DNA of 64,000 nucleotides, from positions 2,010,742-2,074,741 of the forward strand of contig NZ_QSNG01000001.1 of NCBI RefSeq assembly GCF_003416765.1, given 5' to 3'. Both the position numbers and the translations under genes were made by a program. Position 1 is the first letter of the stretch; every line of letters begins with the position of its first letter. Source of the DNA: Paratractidigestivibacter faecalis. Its GTDB lineage: Bacteria; Actinomycetota; Coriobacteriia; Coriobacteriales; Atopobiaceae. Under the pieces are notes generated by a model. The model had not been told where the DNA came from and ran no database searches. It saw only the letters and a program-made list of their open reading frames with translations. Positions 30,032-39,172 of this stretch are shown in pieces.

Positions 30032-30472
30032 ATGATCGGATGCATTCTCACGGGACATGGTTCGTTTGCAGATGGCCTGGGTGGCGCCCTCGAGATGGTG
30101 GGCGGCCCCCAGCAGTGCTTTGAGACCGTGACCTTCTACGAGGACGAGGCCGCCGAGTTCCCCCAGAAGATCGCCGACGCCATTGCGAGCCAGGCTGCCG
30201 CCTGCGACGGCGTTCTGGTCTTCTGCGACCTGATGGGCGGCACCCCCTTCAACCAGGCAATGATGAACGCGGCAACCACTCCCGGCGTCGAGGTCGTCAC
30301 CGGCGCGAACCTGCCCATGCTGCTGGAGACCCTCTCCTGCCGCATGCCCGAGAGCACCCTCGAGGAGCTCGTCGACTGCGCCGTGCAGGCCGGCAGGATG
30401 GGCGTCGACCATCGCAAGCTCGAGGCCGAGGATGACTCTGAGGACGACTTCAGCGAGGAGGATGGTCTCTAA
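30032..30472 (+). CDS. PTS mannose-family IIA component
   Basis: 146 residues: the EIIA-Man domain, starting MIGCILTGHGSFADGL with the phosphorylated His in GHG (residue 9) and the conserved FCDLMGGTPFNQA. It passes phosphate from HPr to IIB. A short acidic tail (EDDSEDDFSEED) follows the domain. Stop and next start overlap (TAATG), so it is translationally coupled to the YajC-like gene. Confidence 0.9.
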   Translation: MIGCILTGHGSFADGLGGALEMVGGPQQCFETVTFYEDEAAEFPQKIADAIASQAAACDGVLVFCDLMGGTPFNQAMMNAATTPGVEVVTGANLPMLLETLSCRMPESTLEELVDCAVQAGRMGVDHRKLEAEDDSEDDFSEEDGL

Positions 30473-30759
30473 TGCCCGAGAACTTCATGGAGAACATCCT
30501 GGCCTCCTCCATCGTCTTCCTGGTCTTTCTCGCCGTCATCGGCGTCATCTTCACGGTTCTGAACTACCGCCGCATGAGCAAGCAGAAGGACTACTACAAG
30601 GACGTCCACACCGAGCTTGAGGTGGGCAAGAGGGTGGCCTTCTCCAATGGCCTCATCGGCAAGCTCGTCCGCGTGGGCAAGGAGACCTGCGACATCGAGG
30701 TCAAGTCCGGCGCGGTCATCGAGGTCTCCCGCTACGCCATCCAAGAGGTCATCAAGTAG
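30472..30759 (+). CDS. YajC-like membrane protein within the PTS operon
   Basis: 95 residues: one N-terminal transmembrane helix (IVFLVFLAVIGVIFTVLNYRR), then a small beta domain (ELEVGKRVAFSNGLIGKLVRVGKETCDIEVKSGAVIEVSRYAI) as in the Sec accessory protein YajC. YajC-like genes occur in other mannose-type PTS operons, for example those of streptococci. Their job there is unclear; assisting insertion of IIC/IID is a reasonable guess. It overlaps the IIA stop by one base. Confidence 0.8.
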   Translation: MPENFMENILASSIVFLVFLAVIGVIFTVLNYRRMSKQKDYYKDVHTELEVGKRVAFSNGLIGKLVRVGKETCDIEVKSGAVIEVSRYAIQEVIK

Positions 30760-30833
30760 CTCGCAGGCCCTACGCAGGGCAGAGCACGTCAGATACCGCC
30801 CCAAAAGGGTGCAAGGAGAGAGAGGAACACATT

Positions 30834-31316
30834 ATGGCAGAGCCCAACATCGTTCTCGTGCGCATCGACAACCGCCTCATTCACGGCCAGGTCGCCACTC
30901 AGTGGACCAGCACCGTGGGCGCCAACCTCATCCTGGTGGCCAACGACGAGGTCTCCGGCAACAAGATGCGCCAGAACCTCATGAACATGGCCGCCCCCCA
31001 GGGTGTCGCCACGCGTTACTTCTCCATCCAGAAGACCATCGACGTCATCCACAAGGCCGCTGCCCGTCAGCACATCTTCATCGTGGTGGAGAACCCCGAG
31101 GACGCCCTGCGCCTCGTCGAGGGTGGCGTGCCCATCAAGAAGCTCAACATCGGCAACATGCACATGTCCGAGGGCAAGCGTCAGGTGGCTACCTCCGTGG
31201 CCGTCGATGACGCCGACGTTGCCGCGTTCAAGAAGCTCCAGGAGCTGGGCGTTGAGCTTTCCATCCAGCGCGTCCCGTCCACTCCCGTTGAGGCGACCGA
31301 CAAGCTCTTCTCGTAG
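30834..31316 (+). CDS. PTS mannose/fructose/sorbose-family IIB component
   Basis: 160 residues, EIIB-Man type. The phospho-accepting His lies in VRIDNRLIHGQVATQW (about residue 18). Takes phosphate from IIA and gives it to the incoming sugar at IIC/IID. GCAAGGAGAGAGAGG precedes the ATG. Confidence 0.92.
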   Translation: MAEPNIVLVRIDNRLIHGQVATQWTSTVGANLILVANDEVSGNKMRQNLMNMAAPQGVATRYFSIQKTIDVIHKAAARQHIFIVVENPEDALRLVEGGVPIKKLNIGNMHMSEGKRQVATSVAVDDADVAAFKKLQELGVELSIQRVPSTPVEATDKLFS

Positions 31317-31473
31317 CCGCCTACCAGCGTAAATAGCTCCAAGAAGGAGGGGATAAACACCCCACCTGCGCGGTAGCTTACGCTTTTTACTTTAGGTTTT
31401 GATTCGCGAGAGCGGTCAAACATAGCACACTGGTTTCCCGGAAGGGAAAGACAAAAGGAAAGGAGGAGCAAAG
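31317..31473 (+). other. 157-nt gap with hairpins between IIB and IIC genes
   Basis: AGCGTAA (31326) pairs with TTACGCT (31378), followed by a TTTTTAC tract. A small GGGG/CCCC hairpin lies inside. It resembles a partial internal terminator that could set the IIAB:IICD ratio. AGGAGGAGC precedes the IIC start. Confidence 0.4.
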
Positions 31474-32274
31474 ATGGAATACTCAGTCATCCAGGTCGCA
31501 CTGGTCTTCGTGGTCACGTTCATCGCGGCTATCGATCAGTTCAGCTTCCTCGAGTCTCTGTATCAGCCGATCGTCACTGGCATGGTGGTCGGCCTCATCC
31601 TGGGCGATGTCACCACCGGCCTCATCGTTGGCGGCACCTACCAGCTGATGACCATCGGTAACATGCCGATTGGAGGTGCCCAGCCCCCCAACGCCGTCGT
31701 CGGCGGCATCATGGCTGCGGTGCTCGCGATCTCCCTGGACCTCGACCCGAACGCGGCCGTTGCGATGGCCATTCCGTTCTCGCTCCTGGGCCAGTACGGC
31801 GTGACCCTGATCTTCACCATCATGTCCCCCCTGATGTCCAAGGCCGATCAGTACGCTGCTGAGGCCAACCCCAAGGGCATTGAGCACATCAACTACCTCG
31901 CCATGTGCCTCCTCGGCCTCATCTTCGGCGTCGTCGTCACCCTGTTCTTCATCGGTGGCGCCACCATGGGCCAGGCCGTCGTCAACGCCATCCCCAAATG
32001 GCTCTCCGCTGGCCTCTCCGCCGCCGGTGGCATGATGCGCTTTGTGGGCTTCGGCATCCTGCTCAAGTTTATGATGAGCCGCGATATGTGGGGCTTCTAC
32101 TTCATGGGCTTCGGCCTCGCCCTCGTCGTGGCCAACATCCCGGCCCTTGCCACCCCTGCTCTGCTCATCCTGGCCTTCATCGGCTTCGGCATCGCTTTCT
32201 GGGACTTCCAGCAGCAGACCGAGCTGAAGGGTGCCGTTGCTCTTGAGGACGGAGGTGAGGAGGATGGCATCTAA
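31474..32274 (+). CDS. PTS mannose-family IIC component
   Basis: 266 residues, strongly hydrophobic, EII-Sor type: FIAAIDQFSFLESLYQPIVTG near the N-terminus, GDVTTGLIVGGTYQLMTIG, then several membrane helices. Forms the sugar channel with IID. The stop overlaps the IID start by 11 bp. Confidence 0.92.
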   Translation: MEYSVIQVALVFVVTFIAAIDQFSFLESLYQPIVTGMVVGLILGDVTTGLIVGGTYQLMTIGNMPIGGAQPPNAVVGGIMAAVLAISLDLDPNAAVAMAIPFSLLGQYGVTLIFTIMSPLMSKADQYAAEANPKGIEHINYLAMCLLGLIFGVVVTLFFIGGATMGQAVVNAIPKWLSAGLSAAGGMMRFVGFGILLKFMMSRDMWGFYFMGFGLALVVANIPALATPALLILAFIGFGIAFWDFQQQTELKGAVALEDGGEEDGI

Positions 32275-33313
32275 CGCCACGACCTATAAGAACCTCACGC
32301 CGGCTCCTGATCTCGATCAGAAGACCCTGAACAAGATGGCCTGGCGCTCCTGCTTCCTGCAGGCGTCCTTCAACTACGAGCGCATGCAGGCCGCTGGCTG
32401 GCTGTACTCCATCCTCCCGGGCCTGGAGAAGATCCACACCGACAAGGATGACCTTGCCACCTCCATGACCCACAACATGGAGTTCTTCAACATCCACCCG
32501 TTCCTGGTCACGTTCGCCATGGGCATCTGCCTGTCCCTTGAGCAGAACAAGGCCGACATCCCGACCATCCGCGCCGTCCGCGTCTCCCTCATGGGCCCGC
32601 TTGGCGGCATCGGCGACGCCCTCTTCTGGATGACCCTCGTGCCCATCCTGGCCGGCATTACCTCCCAGATGGCCATCGCTGGCAACATCGCCGGCCCAAT
32701 CATCTTCCTGCTCATCTTCAACATCATCCAGTTCGCCATCCGCTTTGGCCTGATGAACTGGTCCTACAAGATGGGCACCCAGGCGATCGACGCCCTCATG
32801 GACAACATGAAGGCGTTCACCCGTGCGGCCTCCATCCTCGGCGTCTTCGTCGTTGGCTGCCTGACCGTCACCATGGGCGGCACCCAGATCGCCCTGACCA
32901 TCCCCAACGGCTCTTCTGAGTCCTACGTGGCGCACACCGCCGTCGTCTCCAACGACGAGGTCTCCGACTTCGAGGTCATCTCGAAGAACGATGAGGGCGT
33001 CACCACGTCCGGCATGGTCGACGCCGAGGGCAACGCCCTCAAGACTGTCGATGCCGAGGGCAACAAGGTCGTCGCCGGCGCTACCGACCTGGGCAACGGC
33101 ATGAGCGAGATCACCTACATGGAGATGGTGGAGACCCCGGTCACCGTTGACTTCGCCTCCATCCTCGACAGCATCTGCCCGAAGCTCATCCCGCTCGCGC
33201 TCGTCATGCTGCTCTACTACCTCTTCGCCAAGCACAACTTCACGCCTATGAAGGGCATCGTCCTCATGCTCGTCCTGGGCATCGTTGGCGGGTTCTTCGG
33301 AATCTGGGCTTAG
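32264..33313 (+). CDS. PTS mannose-family IID component with extra loop
   Basis: 349 residues. EIID-AGA signatures: WRSCFLQASFNYERMQAAGW, GPLGGIGDALFW, and a hydrophobic C-terminus. Typical IID proteins are about 270-300 residues. The excess is an insertion of about 85 residues (roughly 215-300), polar and acidic (HTAVVSNDEVSDFEVI...NGMSEITYME), placed after a membrane helix (SILGVFVVGCLTVTMGG), probably outside the membrane. GGAGGTGAGG precedes ATG 32264. Confidence 0.9.
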   Translation: MASNATTYKNLTPAPDLDQKTLNKMAWRSCFLQASFNYERMQAAGWLYSILPGLEKIHTDKDDLATSMTHNMEFFNIHPFLVTFAMGICLSLEQNKADIPTIRAVRVSLMGPLGGIGDALFWMTLVPILAGITSQMAIAGNIAGPIIFLLIFNIIQFAIRFGLMNWSYKMGTQAIDALMDNMKAFTRAASILGVFVVGCLTVTMGGTQIALTIPNGSSESYVAHTAVVSNDEVSDFEVISKNDEGVTTSGMVDAEGNALKTVDAEGNKVVAGATDLGNGMSEITYMEMVETPVTVDFASILDSICPKLIPLALVMLLYYLFAKHNFTPMKGIVLMLVLGIVGGFFGIWA

Positions 33314-33335
33314 CGACTAGGCTTTGCACCAATGG

Positions 33336-33372
33336 GAGGCGCGTGGGTTTCTCCCCACGCGCCTCTATTTTT
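33336..33372 (+). terminator. Terminator of the PTS operon
   Basis: GAGGCGCGTGGG and CCCACGCGCCTC pair around a 6-base loop, followed by TATTTTT. Confidence 0.9.
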
Positions 33373-33506
33373 CCTAATCGGCATTGGCCGCGCGGTATAT
33401 TCAGACAGCACGCGTCGTAGCTCTCGGCACAAGACGAGAAGCCCGCGTACGGGGCGTGCTCTGCATATATGCGTGCAGAGGAAGAGAGTGGCTGGAAGGA
33501 GGTTCC

Positions 33507-34235
33507 GTGGGTACGGGGGCAAGGAAGCAGCCGCTGTACGACCAGCTCGTTGACGTCTTGACCGACAAGATCGAGAACGAGCTCGAGCTGGGAGACATGC
33601 TGCCCTCTGAGCGCGAGCTCACCATTCGCTATGGGGTCTCTCGCACTACGGTGCGCCTGGCGCTGCGCGAGCTCGAGGACATGGGACTTGTGGTGCGCAG
33701 GCATGGCAAGGGGACGTTCGTCGCTAGCAACTCGAGGAAGCCGGCCGACCTTGCCGGCACCTACAGCTTCACGGAGCAAATGAGAAGCATGGGCCGAGAG
33801 CCCAGAAGCCAGGTGCTCGAGTTCGAGGTGCGCGAGGCCACCAAGTTCCTGGCCGCCCAGATGGGCGTGAGCCTGGGTCAGCGCGTTTATCGCATGCGCC
33901 GCCTGCGCCTGGCGGACGACGTGCCCATCATGGTTGAGCGTACCTATCTGCCGGCGGCGCAGTTCATCGGCCTCACGCGCGAGCGCCTTTCCAGCAAACC
34001 GCTTTACGACGTGGTGGAGCAGGAGTACAACCAGAAAATCAAGGTCGCCGAGGAGGCCTTCAGCGCCCGCGCCGCCAACGCGGACGAGGCGAGGCTCCTG
34101 GAGATAGGGGAGGGCGACCCGGTCCTGCACCTGGTTCGCACCACCTACAACGACAAGAACGAGATCATCGAGTACACCCGCAGCGTCGCGCGGGCTGACC
34201 AGTTTGAGTACACCATCAAACACGTGCGCGGATAG
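33507..34235 (+). CDS. GntR-family regulator with UTRA domain (NagR/AgaR2-like)
   Basis: 242 residues. GntR winged helix (LTDKIENELELGDMLPSERELTIRYGVSRTTVRLALRELEDMGLVVRRHGKGTFV), then a UTRA ligand domain ending VRTTYNDKNEIIEYTRSVARADQFEY. UTRA members such as NagR/DasR bind amino-sugar phosphates. The three ACTGGT half-sites before the PTS operon are candidate targets. GTG 33507 is selected on AAGGAGG 4 bases upstream; the frame is open further upstream but has no homology. Confidence 0.87.
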   Translation: MGTGARKQPLYDQLVDVLTDKIENELELGDMLPSERELTIRYGVSRTTVRLALRELEDMGLVVRRHGKGTFVASNSRKPADLAGTYSFTEQMRSMGREPRSQVLEFEVREATKFLAAQMGVSLGQRVYRMRRLRLADDVPIMVERTYLPAAQFIGLTRERLSSKPLYDVVEQEYNQKIKVAEEAFSARAANADEARLLEIGEGDPVLHLVRTTYNDKNEIIEYTRSVARADQFEYTIKHVRG

Positions 34236-34316
34236 CCTGCTCAAGCACGCCGCGCCGCGTAGATAGGCCATAGTTTCCGGATCCGGGCCCCGCCCGGCCA
34301 GGAGGAGGGAGTTTCA

Positions 34317-35489
34317 ATGTTCGAGATCGATGCGGAGACCCTGAAGACCATGGGTGCCGAGATTACCACCCGCGAGATCAGGCAGCAGCCCGAGCTCTGG
34401 GAGGACACTCTCAAGATCTATGACGACAACGCCGAGGCCATCGCCGCCTTCCTGCAGCGGGCGGAGGCCCTGGGCGGCGCCGAGCGCACCCACGTCGTCT
34501 TCACCGGCGCGGGTACCTCTGCCTATGTCGGCGACACCTGCACCCCCTACCTGCGTCACCACGGGGACAACTCCAAGTTCCGCTTCAGCGCCATCGCCAC
34601 GACCGACATCGTGTGCGCCCCTCTCGACTACCTGCGTCCCGAGGATCCCACCGTGCTGGTCTCCTTTGCCCGCAGCGGCAACAGCCCCGAGTCCCTTGCG
34701 GCGGTCGAGCGCGCGGGGCAGGTCGTGAACAACATCCTGTTCCTCAACATTACCTGCGCCCCCGAGGGCAAGCTCGCCCAGCAGTTCAAGGACGACGACC
34801 AGAACCTCACCATCCTCATCCCCGGCGCCAACGACCAGGGCTTTGCCATGACCGGCAGCTACTCCTGCATGGAGCTCATGGCCACCATGATCTTTGACAC
34901 CGCCCCCCACGACGAGAAGGCCGCTTGGGTGGCCCAGATTGCCGCCATGGGCCGCGACGTCGTCAAGCGCGAGCCCGAGATCCAGAAGTGGGTCAGCTCC
35001 GACTTCAACCGCATCACGTACCTGGGTTCCGGCTCCTTCGCCGGCGAGGCCCGCGAGTGCCAGCTCAAGATCCTCGAGCTCACCCACGGCCTCATCGCAA
35101 CCTCCTTCGACTCCTCCATGGGCTATCGTCACGGGCCGAAGTCCTTCGTCGACGACAAGACCCTCGTCTTTGATCTCGTCCACAACGACCCCTACACCCG
35201 CCAGTACGACCTGGACATCCTGAACGAGATTGCTGGCGACGAGATCGCCCTGCACACCGTTGCCATCCAGCAGGACGGCGCCACCAAGTTCGAGGGCGAG
35301 TCCTTCACCTTTGGTGCCGAGTACGCGGCGCTTCCCGAGGCCTACCTCGCCCTCCCGTACGTCATGGTCGCCCAGACCGTGTCCCTGCTGACCTCCGTCA
35401 AGGTCGGCAACACCCCGGACACCCCGAGCCCCAGCGGCACCGTCAACCGCGTGGTCAAGGGCGTTACCATTCACCCCTTTGAGGCTTAG
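34317..35489 (+). CDS. agaS: Galactosamine-6-phosphate isomerase/deaminase AgaS
   Basis: 390 residues with two SIS sugar-isomerase domains: HVVFTGAGTSAYVGDTC and SFARSGNSPESLAAVE in the first, GSGSFAGEARECQLKILELTHG in the second, plus SSMGYRHGPKSFV. AgaS converts galactosamine-6-phosphate to tagatose-6-phosphate and ammonia. This decides that the locus is for galactosamine rather than glucosamine. Excellent ribosome site (GGAGGAGGGAG). It is followed after 12 bp by the deacetylase. Confidence 0.9.
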   Translation: MFEIDAETLKTMGAEITTREIRQQPELWEDTLKIYDDNAEAIAAFLQRAEALGGAERTHVVFTGAGTSAYVGDTCTPYLRHHGDNSKFRFSAIATTDIVCAPLDYLRPEDPTVLVSFARSGNSPESLAAVERAGQVVNNILFLNITCAPEGKLAQQFKDDDQNLTILIPGANDQGFAMTGSYSCMELMATMIFDTAPHDEKAAWVAQIAAMGRDVVKREPEIQKWVSSDFNRITYLGSGSFAGEARECQLKILELTHGLIATSFDSSMGYRHGPKSFVDDKTLVFDLVHNDPYTRQYDLDILNEIAGDEIALHTVAIQQDGATKFEGESFTFGAEYAALPEAYLALPYVMVAQTVSLLTSVKVGNTPDTPSPSGTVNRVVKGVTIHPFEA

Positions 35490-35501
35490 GGAGGCAAGAG
35501 C

Positions 35502-36659
35502 ATGAGCGCGTTTGCCGTCAAGGCGGACAAGTTCGTCCTCCCGGGATGCCTTAAGGGGCCGGGCTACCTGACCGTGGCCGATGGCGTCTTTGGCACGTAC
35601 GCCGAGGAGGCTCCCGAGGGCGTCGAGGTCGTTGACCTCTCCGGGAAGTGGGTGGCCCCCGGCTTTGTAGACACGCACATCCACGGCTTCTTCAACCACG
35701 CGACCACGGACTGCGACCCCGAGGGCATCAACATCTCGAGCCGCGAGCTCGCCCGCCGCGGAACTACGAGCTGGCTGCCCACGACCTTCACCGAGTCAGT
35801 TGAGAGCATCGGCCGCGCCTGCAGGGCCATCGCGGAGGCCGACGAGTCTCGCGGAGACGACTTCGTGGGTGCCCACATCCAGGGCGTCTACCTTGAGGGC
35901 CCCTTCTTCACCAGCAAGCACGTTGGCGCGCAGAACCCCGCGTACCTCATCGACCCCAGCTATGAGGCCTTCTCCGAGTGGCAGCGCCTCTCGGGTGGTC
36001 GCATCAAGAAGAGCGCCCTGGCGCCCGAGCACGACGGGTCCATCGAGTATATCTCCGCGCTTGCCGCGGAGGGGGTCGTCACCTGCATCGGCCACTCGGA
36101 CGCAACGTATGCCGAGTCCCTGGCGGCCGTCAACGCCGGCGCGTCCTGCTTTGTGCACACCTACAACGGTATGCGCGGCCTTCACCACCGCGAGCCGGGC
36201 ATCGTCGGATGCGCAATGACGACTCCGGAGACGTTCGCCGAGGTCATCGCCGATGGTCACCACGTCATGCCCGCCGCCGTCAATGCGCTCGTGCGCGCCA
36301 AGGGCTGGGACCACGTCGTGCTCATCACCGACTGCCTGGGCTGCGGCGGCATGCCCGAGGGCGAGTACATGAGCGGCGGGCTGCCCGTCGTCATGCGCGA
36401 CGGTGCCTGCTACCTCGCAAACGGCAGCAGCCTCGCCGGTTCCATCGCTACGCTTGACAGCGTAGTCAAGAACGTCTTTGACTGGGGCATCGTCACCGCC
36501 GAGCAGGCCATCCGCATGGCAACCGAGGTCCCGGCTCGCTCCGCCCACATCGACGACGTCTGCGGTGCCATCGCGCCGGGTCGCACTGCCGACTTCGTGG
36601 CGCTCGATTCCGACCTCACGCTCTCCGCGACGTATATGGCGGGCAAGCTCGTGGAGTAG
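35502..36659 (+). CDS. nagA: N-acetylgalactosamine/glucosamine-6-phosphate deacetylase
   Basis: 385 residues of the amidohydrolase fold. Metal site: VDTHIHGFF (HxH), a metal-binding Glu in YLEGPFFTS, CIGHSDATYAESLAAV, and the catalytic Asp in VVLITDCLGCGG. Removes the acetyl group from GalNAc-6-P (AgaA role) or GlcNAc-6-P. Its operon with agaS favours GalNAc. GGGAGGCAAGAGC precedes ATG 35502. Confidence 0.9.
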   Translation: MSAFAVKADKFVLPGCLKGPGYLTVADGVFGTYAEEAPEGVEVVDLSGKWVAPGFVDTHIHGFFNHATTDCDPEGINISSRELARRGTTSWLPTTFTESVESIGRACRAIAEADESRGDDFVGAHIQGVYLEGPFFTSKHVGAQNPAYLIDPSYEAFSEWQRLSGGRIKKSALAPEHDGSIEYISALAAEGVVTCIGHSDATYAESLAAVNAGASCFVHTYNGMRGLHHREPGIVGCAMTTPETFAEVIADGHHVMPAAVNALVRAKGWDHVVLITDCLGCGGMPEGEYMSGGLPVVMRDGACYLANGSSLAGSIATLDSVVKNVFDWGIVTAEQAIRMATEVPARSAHIDDVCGAIAPGRTADFVALDSDLTLSATYMAGKLVE

Positions 36660-36692
36660 CCCCACGCAGGTCAAAGTAGGCCCTGCAGAGAA

Positions 36693-36730
36693 GAGCGCCT
36701 CCCCGTGTCCTTGGGCACGGGGAGGCGCTC
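36693..36730. terminator. Bidirectional terminator between nagA and the hydrolase gene
   Basis: GAGCGCCTCCCCGTG and CACGGGGAGGCGCTC form a perfect 15-bp stem. A second short stem CCGGGGCC-AGT-GGCCCCGG follows at 36752-36770. Confidence 0.85.
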
Positions 36731-36779
36731 ATTCACTCTTCTTCGTAGGCGCCGGGGCCAGTGGCCCCGGGCGTGTTTG

Positions 36780-37997
36780 TTAATGGCGGTCGATGAAGCC
36801 GAAGATGGTTCCGTAGTAGAGCTCGGGGTCGGCCATGGCGGCGCAGCAGTGGCCGGCGGAGGGGACCTGCAGGAGCTCGTGGTCTATGCCGGCGGCCGTC
36901 GCGGCCTCGTCAAGACGCACGGCGTTGTAGGGAGCGACCAGCTGGTCGTCCGCACCGTGGATGATGAGGACGGGAGCCTGCGCGTGCGCGATGGCTGCGA
37001 CGGCGCTGGGCTCGGCGATGTCGTAGCCGCCCTTGCGAGAGCGCAAGATGAGCCGGACCACGTCCAGGAGCGGGTGCGCCGGAAGCGCCTTGCCGTTTGC
37101 CCCGAGAGTACCCATGGCGTGGATGGCCTCATTCCAGAAGTCGGCGAAGGCCGAGTCGCTGACAACGGCCTTGACCTGCTGCGGAAGGTCCTTCTCGCCA
37201 GCTGCTTCGAGGGCCGCGGCGCCGCCCAGGGAGCTGCCCATAAGAACGATGCCGGAGCCCTCGTCGGATCGCTCGGCGAGCCAACGGCACCACTGGACGA
37301 GGTCGCGGCGCTCGAGGTGGCCGCCACCGATGACGGTCCCGCCGGAGTCGCCTTGCGCGCGCATGTCGATGAAGAGCAGGTTGTAGCCCCTCTCGGCAAA
37401 GTGGCGAGCAATCCCGAGGCCGTTCTTCCAGCCGCCGCCAAAGCCGTGGGCGTAGATGAGCCAGTTCGCGGATCTGGGGTTCGACTCGAGGAGGTGCCCC
37501 ACGAGGCGAAGGCCGTCCTCGGAGGTGATGCTCACCTCATCGAAGCTCGTGCGGACGTCGTCGAACCAGGCCTTCGTTGCCGCGGACTCGGTCTTGCGGT
37601 TGGCCTCGGCCACCGCGAGCTCGGGCTTGCTCAGAGCTTTGTTCGCGATGGCGAACGCCTTCTCGGCCTCGGGCCCAAAGCTCTCTGCGGAGGCCTGGGG
37701 AAAGAAGGCGCCCCTCGTGCCGTCCATGAACTGGGTCACGACGTTGTTTGCCATGGCAATGATGGCCAGGCAGGGGACGATGCCAAAGACGATGAGGCCG
37801 ATGCCTACCGCGACCTGGCCCGAGGATATGCAGAACGCGCCGGCGGCAACGAGGCACGCCGTGAAGCCGGCGAGGCTTGCTACGCTCGACCAGCTCGCTT
37901 TTTCGACGGGCGTCTTCCCGGCGTTCTTTATGCGGTCCTCGTAGAGCCTGGAGCTCTTCTCCACGGGTTTCCTGCCAAATGGCCTCCCGATGGGCAT
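36780..37997 (-). CDS. Membrane-anchored alpha/beta hydrolase
   Basis: 405 residues. Two predicted membrane helices at about residues 37-57 and 62-85, then a linker and an alpha/beta-hydrolase domain. Motifs: HGFGGGWKNG (oxyanion region), nucleophile elbow GSSLGG, Asp in HGADDQLVAPY, and His in PSAGHCCAAM. The catalytic triad is complete. Substrate unknown; the family includes peptidases and esterases. GAGAGGA precedes the ATG. Probably a single-gene transcript. Confidence 0.8.
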   Translation of the reverse strand: MPIGRPFGRKPVEKSSRLYEDRIKNAGKTPVEKASWSSVASLAGFTACLVAAGAFCISSGQVAVGIGLIVFGIVPCLAIIAMANNVVTQFMDGTRGAFFPQASAESFGPEAEKAFAIANKALSKPELAVAEANRKTESAATKAWFDDVRTSFDEVSITSEDGLRLVGHLLESNPRSANWLIYAHGFGGGWKNGLGIARHFAERGYNLLFIDMRAQGDSGGTVIGGGHLERRDLVQWCRWLAERSDEGSGIVLMGSSLGGAAALEAAGEKDLPQQVKAVVSDSAFADFWNEAIHAMGTLGANGKALPAHPLLDVVRLILRSRKGGYDIAEPSAVAAIAHAQAPVLIIHGADDQLVAPYNAVRLDEAATAAGIDHELLQVPSAGHCCAAMADPELYYGTIFGFIDRH

Positions 37998-38104
37998 GGT
38001 GGGTCCTCTCGTCGGGGATTAATAAGCAAACTATTAGTATACCCTCGGGCCGCGGCGGTCGAGGGGTGGTCGCGGTCACCGGGCGTCCTTGGCTGGCTAG
38101 CGAA

Positions 38105-38174
38105 CAAAATAACGGACGCCCTTCTCGCCAGCTGCGCAAACGCAGGCGAGAAGGGCGTCCTGGTCGTTATTTTG
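38105..38174. terminator. Long hairpin built around a GGCGAGAAG pair
   Basis: CAAAATAAC + GGACGCCCTTCTCGCC pair with GGCGAGAAGGGCGTCC + GTTATTTTG, interrupted by 5 unpaired bases on one side. A/T ends on both sides fit a bidirectional terminator for the MBL gene ending at 38229. Confidence 0.75.
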
Positions 38175-38228
38175 TACGCTAATGCAAGTGCTGGCTCCAA
38201 TGGCAGGCTGCCGTCCGCGTGGCCGCTC

Positions 38229-39035
38229 CTACCACACCGTCATGGGCCAGTCCTGGGCGGCGGCGCAGATGGTGAGGTGGCCGTCGGGCGTGCGGGCCTC
38301 GGTGAAGGCGTCATTTGCGGCGGCAGCCCCCACGGCCTCGGCCAGCGTGCGCACGCAGGTGCTCGGGCGGTTGTTCTCTTGCGAGAGGTGCATGGCAACC
38401 ACGGTCTCCGTGTCCTCGCCCACGAGCTGCGTCAGCGCCTGGGCCGCCTGCGCGTTGGAGAGGTGGCCGCAAGCGCCGCCTACGCGCGCCTTGAGGTAGG
38501 CGGGGTAGGGGCCGCTTGCCAGCATGCGCTCGTCGTGGTTGGATTCCAGCGCCAGGATGCGCACGCCGTGGAGCGCCTCCAGGGCCTCTTTGCCCAGGTG
38601 GCCGGTGTCGGTGCAGTAGCCCAGGGCGTCGTCTTCAGTCTCAAAGCGGAAGCCCATGGGGTCGGGCACGTCGTGGTAGGTGGGAAAGGCCTGCACGCGC
38701 ATGCCGGCCACCTCAAAGGCGTCCGAGTGCCCCACCAGCTCAAACGGAAGCTCGGCGAGGTACTTGCGGGCGCCCACGGTGCCCGCCGTGGCAATGAGCC
38801 GCCCGTCAAAGTGGTTGCAGAAGACGGAGAGGCCCGCCACGTGGTCGGAGTGGTCGTGCGTGAGCACCACCGCCTGGACGCGGCCCATGTCGACGCCCAG
38901 CTCCGCCGCCCGCTGCATGAGGGCGCGGCGAGAAATGCCGCAGTCCACCAGGACCGAACCCTCGGGCCCCTCCACCACGGCGGCGTTTCCCTTGGAGCCG
39001 CTGGCAAGGACGTGCAGGTGAATCTGTGGGGTCAT
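38229..39035 (-). CDS. MBL-fold metallo-hydrolase, WalJ/YycJ family
   Basis: 268 residues. LASGSKGNAAVVEG at the N-terminus and the zinc motif LTHDHSDHVAGL are typical of YycJ/WalJ proteins, which act as 5'-3' DNA exonucleases or in cell-wall/DNA-replication coordination. Later histidines in YHDVPDP and ALESNHDERML complete the site. The usual partners walK/walR are not nearby. The start MTPQIHL at 39035 has a weak GGAAG site; the longer frame to 39146 lacks homology. Divergent from tilS. Confidence 0.87.
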   Translation of the reverse strand: MTPQIHLHVLASGSKGNAAVVEGPEGSVLVDCGISRRALMQRAAELGVDMGRVQAVVLTHDHSDHVAGLSVFCNHFDGRLIATAGTVGARKYLAELPFELVGHSDAFEVAGMRVQAFPTYHDVPDPMGFRFETEDDALGYCTDTGHLGKEALEALHGVRILALESNHDERMLASGPYPAYLKARVGGACGHLSNAQAAQALTQLVGEDTETVVAMHLSQENNRPSTCVRTLAEAVGAAAANDAFTEARTPDGHLTICAAAQDWPMTVW

Positions 39036-39172
39036 GGGGGACTTCCGACCTTTCTGCCCGGCGGGCGCGGTTGCCGTACACTCAAGAGGTGCCCCTTGGG
39101 CGGGGCGCGGCCGCGGGGCTGCGCACTTCCTGCCAGGGGCACGCAAACAGGTTACACGTAGGGGAGGACAAG

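Noticed and set aside
36752-36770. Separate terminator CCGGGGCC-AGT-GGCCCCGG
   Set aside because: No T-tract, and the stronger stem at 36693-36730 already explains termination in both directions; kept only as a note there.
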